NCBI GenBank assembly: GCA_035461245.1
Contig: DATHVP010000100.1
Coordinates: 1-64,000 of the forward strand
Origin: SH-MAG3 sp035461245
GTDB lineage: Bacteria > Gemmatimonadota > Gemmatimonadetes > Longimicrobiales > RSA9
DNA: 64,000 nucleotides
Direction of reading: 5' to 3'
The notes under the pieces were generated by a model. It saw nothing but the letters and a program-made list of their open reading frames with translations, was not told the origin of the DNA and ran no database searches. The position numbers and the translations under genes are program-made. Below are positions 1 to 12,246 of this stretch, one piece after another (positions within the stretch are counted from its first letter, which is position 1; every line of letters begins with the position of its first letter).

Positions 1-550
1 GGTCGGCGCCGCCGGCGCGCATGGCTTCCCGGGCGAGTTCGAGGGCGACCTCGTTGGTCACGCGGATGGAGCCGTGGGAAACGGCCTGGCCGATGGAGCC
101 GGGCTCGTTGGTGCCGTGGATGGACCGGGGCGCGTCGTAGATGAGTTGCGCTGCGCCCAGCGGGTTGTCGTCATCCCCGGGCTCGGCGGGCTCCTCATCC
201 TCCGCCCACTCCTCCTCGGGCGGCACCCAGCGCGGGTTGAGGACGACCTCATCAATGGTCCACTCGCCCGTCCGCGTGGGCCACTCACTGCTGCCCACGG
301 CCACCGAGTGCGTAGCGGTACGCTGGTTGTTGCGGTACACGTAGAGTTCCCGCGCCTGCAGGTTCACCTCGATGCGCATCTCACCGGCGGGGTCCGGCGG
401 TGGCATCGGCTGCGTGCCGGTCTGGTTCGGGTCCTGCTGCTCCAGACCCGGCTGAACCGCCGGGTCCGTGTCCTGATCAACGTTCACGTCGCAGCCTGCG
501 GCGAAAACCGCCGCGGCCAGGACGAACGCGAATCCCGTGTGTCTGTTCAT
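1..550 (-). CDS. L,D-transpeptidase (YkuD)-like lipoprotein, 3' end beyond window
   Basis: The gene runs off the left edge; 183 residues are visible from the ATG at 548-550. The N-terminus is a lipoprotein signal with its cysteine at residue 20 (context FAAGC), followed by an acidic, proline-rich linker (about 21-55). From about residue 57 there is a YkuD domain, the fold of L,D-transpeptidases that cross-link peptidoglycan or attach proteins to it. The conserved first histidine is in IHGTNEPGS (H145) and the active-site block reads SHGSIRVTN (S157-N166). In the family this block is normally SHGC(I/V)R with a catalytic cysteine; here the codon is TCC, so the nucleophile position (S161) is serine. 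The product may be a serine variant, or an inactive peptidoglycan-binding protein. The family call is firm; activity is uncertain. The gene is followed upstream (on its strand) by the Fpg gene, 53 bp away. Confidence 0.8.
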   Translation of the reverse strand, partial: MNRHTGFAFVLAAAVFAAGCDVNVDQDTDPAVQPGLEQQDPNQTGTQPMPPPDPAGEMRIEVNLQARELYVYRNNQRTATHSVAVGSSEWPTRTGEWTIDEVVLNPRWVPPEEEWAEDEEPAEPGDDDNPLGAAQLIYDAPRSIHGTNEPGSIGQAVSHGSIRVTNEVALELAREAMRAGGAD

Positions 551-603
551 GATTCCACTCCATATGCAAGGGTTGCGGGACATGGAGGGCAAGGACCGTG
601 CAG

Positions 604-1488
604 CTACTCCAGTTCGTCGATGGAGCGGGGCCAGTCGTCCTTGAGCAGGCGGGACATGGCCCGGTCGGCCAGGACGCGGCCACCGGTCTGGCAACGGGCG
701 CAGTAGTTGGTCTCATTGGCGGCGTATCGGATCCGCTGCACCGGGGCGCCGCACACGGGGCACGGCCGGCCGAAGCGGCCGTGGACGGCCATCTCCGGGC
801 GGAACGCGGTGACCTCCTCGGGGAACCCATCGCCCACGTCCTGCCGCAGGCGCTCGGTCCAGTCACGGAGCGTATTGCGGGCGGCGTCGAAGAGCATGGC
901 GACGTCGGCATCGTCCAGCTTCTGCGTGAGCTGAAGCGGAGACAGCCGGGCCCGGTGCAGGATCTCGTCGGAATACGCGTTGCCGATCCCGTCGAACAGG
1001 CGCGGATCGGTGAGGGCGCGTTTCAGTGTATGGTTCTCCGAGCGCAGGCGCTCGGCAAACGCCGCCAGGTCCGTGGCGAACACGTCCAGCCCGCCGCGGT
1101 CGAAGGCGACGAGCCCCTCCTCCCCCGCCACGACGTGCAGCATGGCCCGGCGCGTGCTGCCGGCCTCCGTGAGGTAGAGCGTACCGTGCTCGAAGGTGAA
1201 CGCGGCGAGGGCGAGTTTGCCGCCGATTTTCTTCCCTGGCGGCCGCCAGCGGAGGCGGCCGGCGATCATGAGATGTATGACGAGGGAGACGTCGCCCTCG
1301 AATTCCAGCACGATGCGCTTGCCGATACGACGGCTACGGTTGACGGTCCGGCCCTCCAGCGCGGAGACGGGCGGGTCCACGGAGCGGAGCACGAACGGGT
1401 TGAGGATGCGCGCCTGCTGCAGCACGCGCCCGGCCACGAACGCGTCCAGGCGCTCCAGGTATATCTCGACGTCCGGCAGCTCGGGCAC
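604..1488 (-). CDS. Fpg/Nei-family DNA glycosylase-AP lyase
   Basis: A 294-residue base-excision-repair enzyme that removes oxidised purines or pyrimidines and nicks the abasic site. I start it at GTG 1486-1488 because the family needs proline as residue 2 for the Schiff base, and this gives the N-terminus (M)PELPDVE with P2 and E3 in place; an AGGAG lies just upstream. Longer forms in the same frame would bury the catalytic proline. The conserved lysine loop is seen as GKRIVLEF, the helix-two-turn-helix as IGNAYSDEIL, and the C-terminal zinc finger has cysteines at about 243, 246, 263 and 266, with the DNA-contacting arginine following CQTGG. All catalytic and zinc residues are present. Fpg and bacterial Nei-like substrate preference cannot be separated from sequence alone. 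It diverges from the DinB gene, with about 77 bp between the starts. Confidence 0.93.
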   Translation of the reverse strand: MPELPDVEIYLERLDAFVAGRVLQQARILNPFVLRSVDPPVSALEGRTVNRSRRIGKRIVLEFEGDVSLVIHLMIAGRLRWRPPGKKIGGKLALAAFTFEHGTLYLTEAGSTRRAMLHVVAGEEGLVAFDRGGLDVFATDLAAFAERLRSENHTLKRALTDPRLFDGIGNAYSDEILHRARLSPLQLTQKLDDADVAMLFDAARNTLRDWTERLRQDVGDGFPEEVTAFRPEMAVHGRFGRPCPVCGAPVQRIRYAANETNYCARCQTGGRVLADRAMSRLLKDDWPRSIDELE

Positions 1489-1565
1489 GGCGCTCCTGCG
1501 TCTTACGGTGTACAGTGCGTCAGAGTATTGTACAACGGCAGCCGGCATCGCACAGGGAAAGCACA

Positions 1566-2033
1566 ATGGTACACGATTATTCCAGACTGTTCGAGCACAT
1601 GTTCTGGGCGGACACCCGGATCCTCGAGATGCTGGACGCCGAGCCGGGCGCCTGCACGGATGAGGCGCTGACCCTCTTTTCCCATGTCCTGGGATCAGAA
1701 CGGGTCTGGTTGCTGCGTCTCACCGGCGGAGACAGCAGTGCCCAGCCCGTGTGGCCGGACCTGCCGCTGCCGCGGCTGCATGCGCTGGCCGCGTCCAACG
1801 CCGAAGGCTACGGCCAGTTCCTGGCAGGGCTGGGTGAGGGCGACGACGGCGTGGACATCGTCTACAGCAACAGCCAGGGCGTACCGTTCCGCAATGCGAT
1901 CGGCGATATCCTGCTGCATGTCGCGCTGCACGGCAGCTACCACCGCGGCCAGATCGCCCGCGCGGTTCGGGCCGCCGGCTACGAGCCCGTGAAGACCGAC
2001 TACATCGCCTTCGCACGACTGGACGGGAACTGA
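1566..2033 (+). CDS. DinB-family metal-dependent protein
   Basis: A 155-residue four-helix-bundle protein of the DinB/YfiT superfamily. The family's three metal-binding histidines are visible: one in the N-terminal half (LFSHVLGSE) and two in the C-terminal HVALHGSYHRGQI block. I prefer the ATG at 1566 to upstream starts in the same frame because the family begins directly with a helix of the type DYSRLFEHMFWAD, and AGGGA precedes it. Members include bacillithiol, mycothiol and glutathione S-transferases as well as many proteins of unknown role; nothing here identifies the substrate. It ends tail to tail with the protease gene, across a strong hairpin. Confidence 0.88.
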   Translation: MVHDYSRLFEHMFWADTRILEMLDAEPGACTDEALTLFSHVLGSERVWLLRLTGGDSSAQPVWPDLPLPRLHALAASNAEGYGQFLAGLGEGDDGVDIVYSNSQGVPFRNAIGDILLHVALHGSYHRGQIARAVRAAGYEPVKTDYIAFARLDGN

Positions 2034-2075
2034 GCGTGGCCGCGCAGTGGCGGCGGACGGGGCCAATGACGGCGG

Positions 2076-2109
2076 ACGGGGCAGGATGCCGGGTGGCACC
2101 CTGCCCCGT
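2076..2109. terminator. Bidirectional hairpin between convergent genes
   Basis: ACGGGGCAGG (2076-2085) pairs perfectly with CCTGCCCCGT (2100-2109). Inside the loop TGCC (2087-2090) pairs with GGCA (2095-2098), giving a nearly continuous 14-bp stem. It sits between the stop codons of the DinB and protease genes. There is no long T tract, so rho-independent function is inferred from position and stem strength. Confidence 0.65.
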
Positions 2110-2142
2110 TCTACCTGGCATGCGGCTGAAGGGCCGACCTGC

Positions 2143-3303
2143 CTAGCGGCACTTGCCGCTGTTGCCGCGGGGTACGCACGGCGGCTCCTCTCCCGGCGGC
2201 GGGTCGTCGCCACCGTCTCCCGGTGGCGTGGAACCGCTCGTCGTCGCGTTGAACGCGCCCAGTTCGTCCTGAATGCTCTTGAGCGGGCTGAACACGAAGA
2301 GGTCACCGCTCGTGTTGCCGCCCCAGAGGATGCCGACGAGCTGTACGTTGTCGCCGCTGGTGACGCGGAACACCGGCGAGCCGCTGTCGCCGCCCTGCAC
2401 GATGACCGAGCCGCTGCGCTGTACCAGCGTCTGGCACAGCAGCTGGATGTTGCTGCCGGACACGTTCACGGTGGCGCAGGAACTGGTCACGTTGCCGCTG
2501 CTCCAGCCGGTGGTGCGGCCGACCTTGTGGACTACGCCGCTGAAGCTGGTGGAGCTGTTGTCCTGCGACGTGACACTGAAGCTGCCGGACGTATCGAGGC
2601 TCCCGTTATTCACGCCAGTTGTCTTCGCGATGACGCCCTGGGCGGACTCTGCGCCTGACACGTACAGCGCGCGGGCGGCGTCGCTGTAGCGGCAGACCTT
2701 GCCCCCCGAGCAGCCCGCGATCCGGGAATACGACGGGTCATCCGCCTCGAATGCGATGGGGCTCGAGTCCACGCTGCTGGAGGGCTGATAATAGGCGGTA
2801 TTGCCCGTGGAGCCCTGGTTGGCCGTGCAGTGCGAGTTGGTGATGAAGGAGCGGCCGGCGCTGTGGGCCACATTGAAGCCCAGCGTGCACACGTAGTTGC
2901 TCCAGTGGATCTGGAGCCCGCCCATGGTCGGCCGGTGCCGGGCTCGCAGGTTCATGAACTCGATGGGCTCCGCCTGCTCGATGCGATAGGCCGTCGCCGG
3001 GATACCACGCCGCGACAGCGCCATCTGCACACCCCGGGCGGCGTTCGCGTTCTGCACGCCGAAGACAAGCAGGTTCGCCGCCAGGTCATGGGCGGCGTAG
3101 ACCGTCTGTGGCAACGCCATCGCTTCCGGCGAGGCGGCCGCGAACCAGGCCCGGAGGTCCTGCGCGGTGTGCGCCCGCGGGTTGGCCTGGGCGTTGAAGG
3201 ACGGGTCCACCGGCGAGGTCGGTTCCGGCAGGTCCTGACACGCCGTGGCAAACAGCAAGGCGGCCATGGGCAGGAGCCGGAAGGCACTGCGGGTGAGCAT
3301 CAT
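2143..3303 (-). CDS. Secreted chymotrypsin-fold (S1) serine protease, lipoprotein
   Basis: A 386-residue protein with a lipoprotein signal (LLFATAC, C22), a pro-region of about 100 residues and a trypsin-like protease domain. The triad can be assigned: histidine in TNSHCT (about H158), aspartate in CRYSDAA (about D208, the pattern of streptogrisin/alpha-lytic-type enzymes) and serine in GGDSGSPVF (S307). Several cysteines (such as C139/C159, C198/C204 and C276/C290) could form disulfides. A glycine/proline-rich tail ends in a CVPRGNSGKC motif. It is expected to act outside the cytoplasm, anchored by lipid. Substrate is unknown. Start is the first of two tandem ATGs at 3298-3303. Confidence 0.9.
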   Translation of the reverse strand: MMLTRSAFRLLPMAALLFATACQDLPEPTSPVDPSFNAQANPRAHTAQDLRAWFAAASPEAMALPQTVYAAHDLAANLLVFGVQNANAARGVQMALSRRGIPATAYRIEQAEPIEFMNLRARHRPTMGGLQIHWSNYVCTLGFNVAHSAGRSFITNSHCTANQGSTGNTAYYQPSSSVDSSPIAFEADDPSYSRIAGCSGGKVCRYSDAARALYVSGAESAQGVIAKTTGVNNGSLDTSGSFSVTSQDNSSTSFSGVVHKVGRTTGWSSGNVTSSCATVNVSGSNIQLLCQTLVQRSGSVIVQGGDSGSPVFRVTSGDNVQLVGILWGGNTSGDLFVFSPLKSIQDELGAFNATTSGSTPPGDGGDDPPPGEEPPCVPRGNSGKCR

Positions 3304-3539
3304 GAAGAACTCCTCTGCTATGGGGTACGGCTCGCCTCCGCCTTGAGAGGCGCTGGAACCCTGGCTTCGGGGTCTGTCGTGGGGGAGCAGCCGTCGCCAT
3401 CGACGGCCGGTCGTCCATGGTAGGTCGGGACAGGCGTCTGCGTCAAGGTTCGCGCGGGACGCGGGGCGGAGCGGGCGGCGGTCGCCGCCTAAGGCGCGGC
3501 GTCCGCGCCGGGTGGCGCCGGCGGCAGGGCTCGTGCATC

Positions 3540-4640
3540 ATGACCGACAGCACCTCACGGGAAACATGGCGCATGGGCATGACTGAACTGGGCACCATCG
3601 AGGGATTCTACGGCCGGCCGTGGAGCTGGCAGCAGCGGGCGGACCACGTCAGCGCGCTGGCGCCGCACGGTTACGGGTTCTACCACTACGCACCCAAGGC
3701 GGACCCGTACCTGCGCCGGCGCTGGATGGAGCCGTACCCGAGGGAGGAAGCCACTCAACTCGCGGCGCTGGCTGCCCACTGCCGCGACCAGGGCGTCCGC
3801 TTCGGCGTGGGCCTGAGCCCCTATGAGATCTACCGCTCCTTCGACGCCGACGCGAAGGCGGCGCTGGCCGCGAAGCTGGCGTTCCTGGACGACGTGGGCG
3901 TGGACGACGTCGCCATCCTCTTCGACGACATGCGCGGCGACGTAACCGGCCTGGCGGCGACGCAGGTGGAGATCGTGCACTGGTGTGCCGGCCGCACCGC
4001 GGCCAGCCGGATCATCATGTGCCCGAGCTACTATTCCGACGACCCGGTCCTCGACCGCGTCTTCGGGCACCGGCCTGCCGGTTATGTCGAGGCACTGGGC
4101 AACGATCTGGACCCGGCGATCCACGTGTTCTGGACGGGTGAGGAAGTGTGCTCCCGGCAGATCTCCGCAGGTCATGTGGAGCGCGTGGCGGAGCAGTTGC
4201 GGCGACTGCCGTTCCTGTGGGACAACTACCCCGTCAATGACGGCCAGCGCATGTCCCGCTACCTGCACCTGAGGGCGTTCACCGGCCGGCCGGCAGCGCT
4301 GGATGGCCGGGTCGCCGCCCACGGCGTGAACCCCGCACTGCAGCCGGTGCTGACGCGGGTCCCCATGCTGACGCTGCCCGACTGCTACAGGGAGGGCGAT
4401 GGCTACGAGTACGGCGCCGCGTTCTACCGCGCCGCCGTAACGGTGTGCGGCGAGGAACTGGCGCCGCTGCTGCGCGACGACCTGCTGATCCTCCAGGACG
4501 TGGGGCTGGACAGCCTGGGGGAGAAGGCAGACGCGCTGCGGCAGCGCTACGCCGCCATGGACCACCCGGCTGCCCGGGAGATCCTGGACTGGCTGGACGG
4601 CGGCTACCGCATCACCGACGAGATCGTGCGGACGCAGTAG
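3540..4640 (+). CDS. GH84-like beta-N-acetylglucosaminidase domain protein
   Basis: A 366-residue single-domain protein related to glycoside hydrolase family 84 (hyaluronidase NagJ / O-GlcNAcase). The family uses neighbouring aspartates in substrate-assisted catalysis, visible here as ILFDDMRGD. The TIM-barrel entry motif GTIEGFYGRPWSW is characteristic, as are YHYAPKADPYLR and FLWDNYPVND. No signal peptide is seen, so it is probably cytoplasmic and may act on small GlcNAc conjugates rather than matrix polymers. ATG 3540 is the chosen start; ATG 3573 or 3579 would also keep the whole domain. The 236 bp upstream, divergent from the protease gene, contain two small GC-rich palindromes near 3474-3510 but no clear promoter. 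Confidence 0.82.
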   Translation: MTDSTSRETWRMGMTELGTIEGFYGRPWSWQQRADHVSALAPHGYGFYHYAPKADPYLRRRWMEPYPREEATQLAALAAHCRDQGVRFGVGLSPYEIYRSFDADAKAALAAKLAFLDDVGVDDVAILFDDMRGDVTGLAATQVEIVHWCAGRTAASRIIMCPSYYSDDPVLDRVFGHRPAGYVEALGNDLDPAIHVFWTGEEVCSRQISAGHVERVAEQLRRLPFLWDNYPVNDGQRMSRYLHLRAFTGRPAALDGRVAAHGVNPALQPVLTRVPMLTLPDCYREGDGYEYGAAFYRAAVTVCGEELAPLLRDDLLILQDVGLDSLGEKADALRQRYAAMDHPAAREILDWLDGGYRITDEIVRTQ

Positions 4641-4676
4641 GTCGACAATGGCCCGCCCACCACAGTACCTTGCGGC

Positions 4677-5504
4677 ATGATCGTCCATCTCATCGACGGC
4701 ACGTACGAGTTGTTCCGCCACTTCTACGGCCTGCGGCGGTTCCGCAAGGAGGACCCGCCGCTGGGCGCGGTGCTGGGCGTACTGCGTACCGTGCTGGGCC
4801 TGCTGGAGGACGGCGCCACGCACGTGGGCGTTGCCACGGACCACGTCATCGAGTCCTTCCGCAACGACCTGTGGCCTGACTACAAGACGGGCGCGGGCAT
4901 CGAGCCGGCGCTGCGGGCGCAGTTCCATCCGCTGGAAGAGGCGCTGGACGCCATGGGCGTCATGGTCTGGCCGATGGTCGAGTTCGAGGCGGACGACGCC
5001 CTCGCCGCCGCCGCGCACCGTGCGGATGCCGACCCGCGGGTGACGCTGGTCCGCATCTGGACACCGGACAAGGACCTGGCCCAGTCGGTGCGCGGGACGC
5101 GGGTGGTGCAGGTGGACCGGCGCAGCGAGACGGACCGGGACGAGGCGGGCGTGAAGAAGAAGTTCGGCGTGCCGCCGTCGCTGATTCCGGACTACCTGGC
5201 GCTGGTGGGCGATTCCGCCGACGGCTACCCCGGCATTCCCGGCATCGGCGCGACCACCGCTGCACGGCTGCTGAACACGTACGGCCCCATCGAGGACATG
5301 CCCGCGGAGCGCCTGTCAACGCACCGTGAGCTGGCCACGCTGTTCCGGACACTGGCCACCCTGCGCCTGGATGCGCCGGTTTTCGACGACGTGGACGAGA
5401 TGGAATGGCACGGCCCGCGGGAGGGATTCGACAGGTGGGCCGAACGCCTGGGCGACCCGAAGCTCGTCACCCGTTGCGAAGCCCTCGTGAAGCAGCGGAG
5501 CTGA
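4677..5504 (+). CDS. 5'-3' exonuclease (PolA N-terminal/FEN family)
   Basis: A 275-residue stand-alone flap/5'-3' exonuclease. It starts with the metal-binding HLIDGTYELFR motif, continues with the acidic cluster VEFEADDALAAAA and TPDKDLAQ, and contains a helix-hairpin-helix DNA-binding motif (GIPGIGATTAARLL). These correspond to the catalytic aspartates and H3TH of the family. A separate protein of this kind can remove primers or flaps in addition to DNA polymerase I. It follows the GH84 gene by 36 bp and ends 5 bp from the convergent hybrid-kinase gene. No strong ribosome-binding site is seen before ATG 4677. Confidence 0.88.
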   Translation: MIVHLIDGTYELFRHFYGLRRFRKEDPPLGAVLGVLRTVLGLLEDGATHVGVATDHVIESFRNDLWPDYKTGAGIEPALRAQFHPLEEALDAMGVMVWPMVEFEADDALAAAAHRADADPRVTLVRIWTPDKDLAQSVRGTRVVQVDRRSETDRDEAGVKKKFGVPPSLIPDYLALVGDSADGYPGIPGIGATTAARLLNTYGPIEDMPAERLSTHRELATLFRTLATLRLDAPVFDDVDEMEWHGPREGFDRWAERLGDPKLVTRCEALVKQRS

Positions 5505-5509
5505 GCGAG

Positions 5510-9406
<3,897 letters not shown>

Positions 9407-9453
9407 GCCCTGAAACTACCAGCGGCCCCTCTGATCGGGAAGCCCTCGGCGGC

Positions 9454-9477
9454 CGCTGCCGCTGCGACGCGGCAGCG
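9454..9477 (-). terminator. Hairpin directly after the proline dehydrogenase stop
   Basis: CGCTGCCGC (9454-9462) and GCGGCAGCG (9469-9477) form a perfect 9-bp stem with a 6-base loop immediately downstream of the stop codon of the minus-strand gene. It lacks a T tract. Confidence 0.5.
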
Positions 9478-10410
9478 TCAGTGCGCGAACACGCTCCGGG
9501 CAACGAACCACACGTTTGCGGGACGCTCCGCCAGCCGTCGCATGTACCAGGGGAACCAGTGGTCGCCGTAACTGATGAGGACACGCACGCGGAACCCCTC
9601 ATCGGCGAGCTGGCGCTGGACGCCGCTGCGGATGCCGTACAGCATCTGCACCTCGAAATCGTCAGCGCCCCGGCCGTGGGACCGGGCCGACGCCGCCACC
9701 TGCTGGATGAGTGCGACATCGTGGGTGGCGACCCCGATGATGGCGTCGCCTTCGTCGTAGTCATGTCGCAGCAGATGCTGCGCCAGCCGCAGGTAGGCGG
9801 CGTCCACGTCCCGTTTCCGCCGGAAGGCCACGTCCGACGGCTCGGCGTACGCCCCCTTCACCAGGCGGATGGAGGGTGCCAGCGGCAGCAGGCGCGCCAG
9901 GTCCGATTCCGTGCGCCGCAGGTTTGCCTGCAGGCACAGGCCGATGTTGCCGAAGTCACGCCGCAGCGAACGGAACAGGGAGATCGTCGCGTCCGTGTAG
10001 AGGCTGGACTCCATGTCGATCCACAGCACGTTGCCGTGGTTCGCGGCCCGGGCCGCCAGGCGGCGGTGCGCGTCCAGGCACAGCTCCGACGACAGGTCCA
10101 GCCCCAGGTGCGTCGGCTTCACGGACACATGGCAGTCGTGACCTTCGTCGCGCACACGGTCCAGCGCGGCGAGGTAATGCCCGACGACGACATTCACCGC
10201 CTGCTCGTCATCCACGTTCTCGCCGAGCTGCGTGATGACCGCGGGGAACCCGTCATCCCGCAGTGACGCCACCGCAGAAAGCGCGTCCTCCAGGTCCTCG
10301 CCGGGCATGAACCGCCGCACCGCCCGCCGCGTGAAGTACCAGCGTGGCAGCCGCCGGGCCAGCCAGGGGCTGGTGGATGCCCTGAGCAACACTGAACGCA
10401 CGGGTCGCAT
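9478..10410 (-). CDS. Proline dehydrogenase
   Basis: A 310-residue FAD enzyme oxidising proline to pyrroline-5-carboxylate. It is a monofunctional PRODH (the P5C dehydrogenase half of PutA is absent). The TIM-barrel motifs are clear: VKPTHLGLDLS, WIDMESSLYTD, CLQANLRRTE, LVKGAYAEP, and the C-terminal substrate-binding block ISYGDHWFPWYMRRLAERPAN with the paired arginines of the active site. Start ATG 10408-10410 is supported by GGCGAGG upstream; longer frames add only low-complexity sequence. A P5C dehydrogenase gene is not seen in the window. A PutP-type symporter lies 5 kb away, but not in the same operon. Confidence 0.93.
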   Translation of the reverse strand: MRPVRSVLLRASTSPWLARRLPRWYFTRRAVRRFMPGEDLEDALSAVASLRDDGFPAVITQLGENVDDEQAVNVVVGHYLAALDRVRDEGHDCHVSVKPTHLGLDLSSELCLDAHRRLAARAANHGNVLWIDMESSLYTDATISLFRSLRRDFGNIGLCLQANLRRTESDLARLLPLAPSIRLVKGAYAEPSDVAFRRKRDVDAAYLRLAQHLLRHDYDEGDAIIGVATHDVALIQQVAASARSHGRGADDFEVQMLYGIRSGVQRQLADEGFRVRVLISYGDHWFPWYMRRLAERPANVWFVARSVFAH

Positions 10411-10577
10411 AGGCCTCGCCGGGTGACAGGTCAGGTTGGGACCCTCGTCCATGATATCGCCGCCGCCCGCAGCCGCGCCAGCACGCCGGCACCCATACAC
10501 CCCTCCCGATCAAGGCGGCCATCCCATACCTTCCCGGCACGAATCAGGGCAATGGTATCAGGTGCGCGGGAGCGGTT

Positions 10578-11072
10578 TTGTCGGCCTACATGCTGAGTGT
10601 GACCATTCATGTGTTCGCCGCCCTGTTCTGGCTGGGCGGCATGTTCTTCTTCGCGCTCATCGGCGCACCGGTGCTGCGCAAGGTGGAGCCACCGGCACTG
10701 CGGGCCCGGCTGTTCCAGGAACTGGGCACCCGGTTCCGGGACGCCGGCTGGATCGCCATCGGGATCCTGCTCGTGACGGGGTTGACTAACCTGCACTTCC
10801 GCGGCCTGCTGGGGATGGCGCTGTCGGGATCGGGGGACTTCTGGCGGTCGGACTACGGCACCACACTGGCCTGGAAACTGGGCGCCGTGGGCGGCATGCT
10901 GGTGCTGCAGGCCGTCCACGACTTCCGGACGGGACCGGCTGCGTCCCGGCTGGAGCCGGGCTCATCGGCGGCCCTGAAGGCACGCCGGGCGGCATCGCTC
11001 ATGGCGCGGGTCAGTGCGCTGCTGGGCGTCGTCGTCGTGATCACGGCGGTGCGGCTGGCCCGCGGCGGGTAG
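10578..11072 (+). CDS. CopD-like integral membrane protein
   Basis: A 164-residue protein with four predicted membrane helices (about 5-28, 57-76, 94-113, 139-160). The first helix carries VHVFAALFWLGGMFF, a pattern of the CopD/DUF4149 family in which a conserved histidine lies in helix 1. The function in this family is poorly known; copper handling or haem-related redox roles have been proposed for relatives. I use TTG 10578 because GGGAG lies 7 bases upstream; ATG 10590 is the alternative. Its 3' end overlaps the convergent ArsR gene by 32 bases. Confidence 0.6.
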   Translation: MSAYMLSVTIHVFAALFWLGGMFFFALIGAPVLRKVEPPALRARLFQELGTRFRDAGWIAIGILLVTGLTNLHFRGLLGMALSGSGDFWRSDYGTTLAWKLGAVGGMLVLQAVHDFRTGPAASRLEPGSSAALKARRAASLMARVSALLGVVVVITAVRLARGG

Positions 11073-11418
11073 CCAACTCACCGGACACCGCACCCGCCTT
11101 TTCCCGACGACCCCGGGCCACCTCCAGGGCCAGGGCGTCCAGCCGCGTCTCCCAGAACTCGCGCACCCGCTGGAGCCAGGCGTCAGCTTCCTCCATGGCA
11201 CGCGCGTCCAGGTCGTACAGCCGGCGCGTGCCCGCCGGAGTGACCCGGGCGAAGCCGTTCTCCCGCAGCACGCGCAAGTGCTGGGATACCGCCGGCTGCG
11301 AGATGCCGAATTCGCCGCTGATGACATTGACGATCTCGCCTGCCGCACGGGAATCCTCCGCCAGCAGTTCGAGGATCCTGCGTCGCACAGGATCCCCCAG
11401 CACGTCGAAGGCGTGCAC
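11041..11418 (-). CDS. ArsR-family winged-helix repressor
   Basis: A 125-residue regulator. The sequence begins HAFDVLGDPVRRRILELLA and contains the helix-turn-helix FGISQPAVSQHLRVLRENGF and wing ARVTPAGTRRLYDLD. No cysteine cluster for metal sensing is visible, so it belongs to the group paired with SRPBCC/AHSA1 proteins rather than to arsenic sensors. GTG 11416-11418 is the start: GGAAGG precedes it and it lies 1 base after the stop of the SRPBCC gene, so the two are translationally coupled. It probably represses its own operon through the palindrome at 12109-12126. Confidence 0.9.
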   Translation of the reverse strand: MHAFDVLGDPVRRRILELLAEDSRAAGEIVNVISGEFGISQPAVSQHLRVLRENGFARVTPAGTRRLYDLDARAMEEADAWLQRVREFWETRLDALALEVARGRREKAGAVSGELATRRGPAAPP

Positions 11419-11419
11419 C

Positions 11420-12076
11420 TCAGCCTTCCGCCGACTGCTCGTCCGGTGACTGGCCGGTGTACGCGGCCACGGTCTGCCTCGCACGCGCCGCCGCCGTCTC
11501 CGCCGCGGTGCCAGCCGCTCCGTCCGCCTCCTGCCAGTGACCGGCGCTGCGACGAATGAATTCGTGCCCTTCGTCGGACATCATCCACGCCATCGCCGCC
11601 GCAGGATCGCGAGGCGCCGAACTGGCAATGTGCTCGCCCAGTCCCATCAGGCCCATGTCCCATCCGACACCGGTGGCGCCAGGGCCGAACTGCTCCCAGT
11701 GCGCATCCTCACGGAACGAGTGCTCCAGCTCCAGCCGCGCCCGATCCGCTCCCACCGCCTCCAGTCGCACCGTGAGCCACGACACCGTTCCCGCGTACTC
11801 CCACGTCACCGCCAGATGTGTCGGGCGCTGGCACTCCAGGATCTCACCCCCGGCGTTGCCCTGGAGCTGGTACCGGCCGCCCGGCTTCAGGTCCCCTTCG
11901 ATGGGCAGAAACCAGCGCGGTATCCGCTCCGCATTCGTGACGGCGTCCCACAGCTCCTCCACCGATGTCGCGTACGTCCGTCCCGCCGTCACCACCCGTA
12001 CCGGCTCGCCGTCCCGCTCGCCGAGTCGCGAGCCCCGCTCCACCGCCCCGATGTGTGCGGCCACGTCAATCTTCAT
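11420..12076 (-). CDS. SRPBCC (AHSA1-like) domain protein
   Basis: A 218-residue START/Bet v1-fold protein. Typical AHSA1 motifs are TSVEELWDAVTNAERIPRWFLP, GGRYQLQGNAGGEILECQRP and LAVTWEY. The fold has a hydrophobic pocket for a small ligand; in bacteria such genes very often sit beside an ArsR-type regulator, exactly as here. The last 50 residues are an alanine-rich extension. ATG 12074-12076 has GGAGG upstream. First gene of a two-gene operon with the ArsR gene. Confidence 0.85.
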   Translation of the reverse strand: MKIDVAAHIGAVERGSRLGERDGEPVRVVTAGRTYATSVEELWDAVTNAERIPRWFLPIEGDLKPGGRYQLQGNAGGEILECQRPTHLAVTWEYAGTVSWLTVRLEAVGADRARLELEHSFREDAHWEQFGPGATGVGWDMGLMGLGEHIASSAPRDPAAAMAWMMSDEGHEFIRRSAGHWQEADGAAGTAAETAAARARQTVAAYTGQSPDEQSAEG

Positions 12077-12108
12077 AGCGCCTCCGTCGGAATCGCCCGT
12101 CGGGCTTT

Positions 12109-12126
12109 TATAAGTTGCGCCTTATA
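12109..12126 (-). promoter_or_regulatory. Probable ArsR operator/promoter of the SRPBCC-ArsR operon
   Basis: TATAAGTTGCGCCTTATA is a perfect inverted repeat (TATAAG/CTTATA, 6-base spacer) in an otherwise GC-rich divergent region, 33 bases upstream of the SRPBCC start. An AT-rich stretch TATATATA overlapping it (12123-12130) could be the -10 element for the minus-strand operon. Size and composition match ArsR-family operators. Autoregulation is an inference. Confidence 0.6.
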
Positions 12127-12246
12127 TATAGCCGCCGGGCGGTTGACGCAAGGGTGAGGTGGCGGGCAGACGCGGCGCGGACCGGTACCGTGCGGCGGGG
12201 TGCACGGCTAGATTGCGCGGATCAGAAAGCGGGCTGGAGGGGTCTG

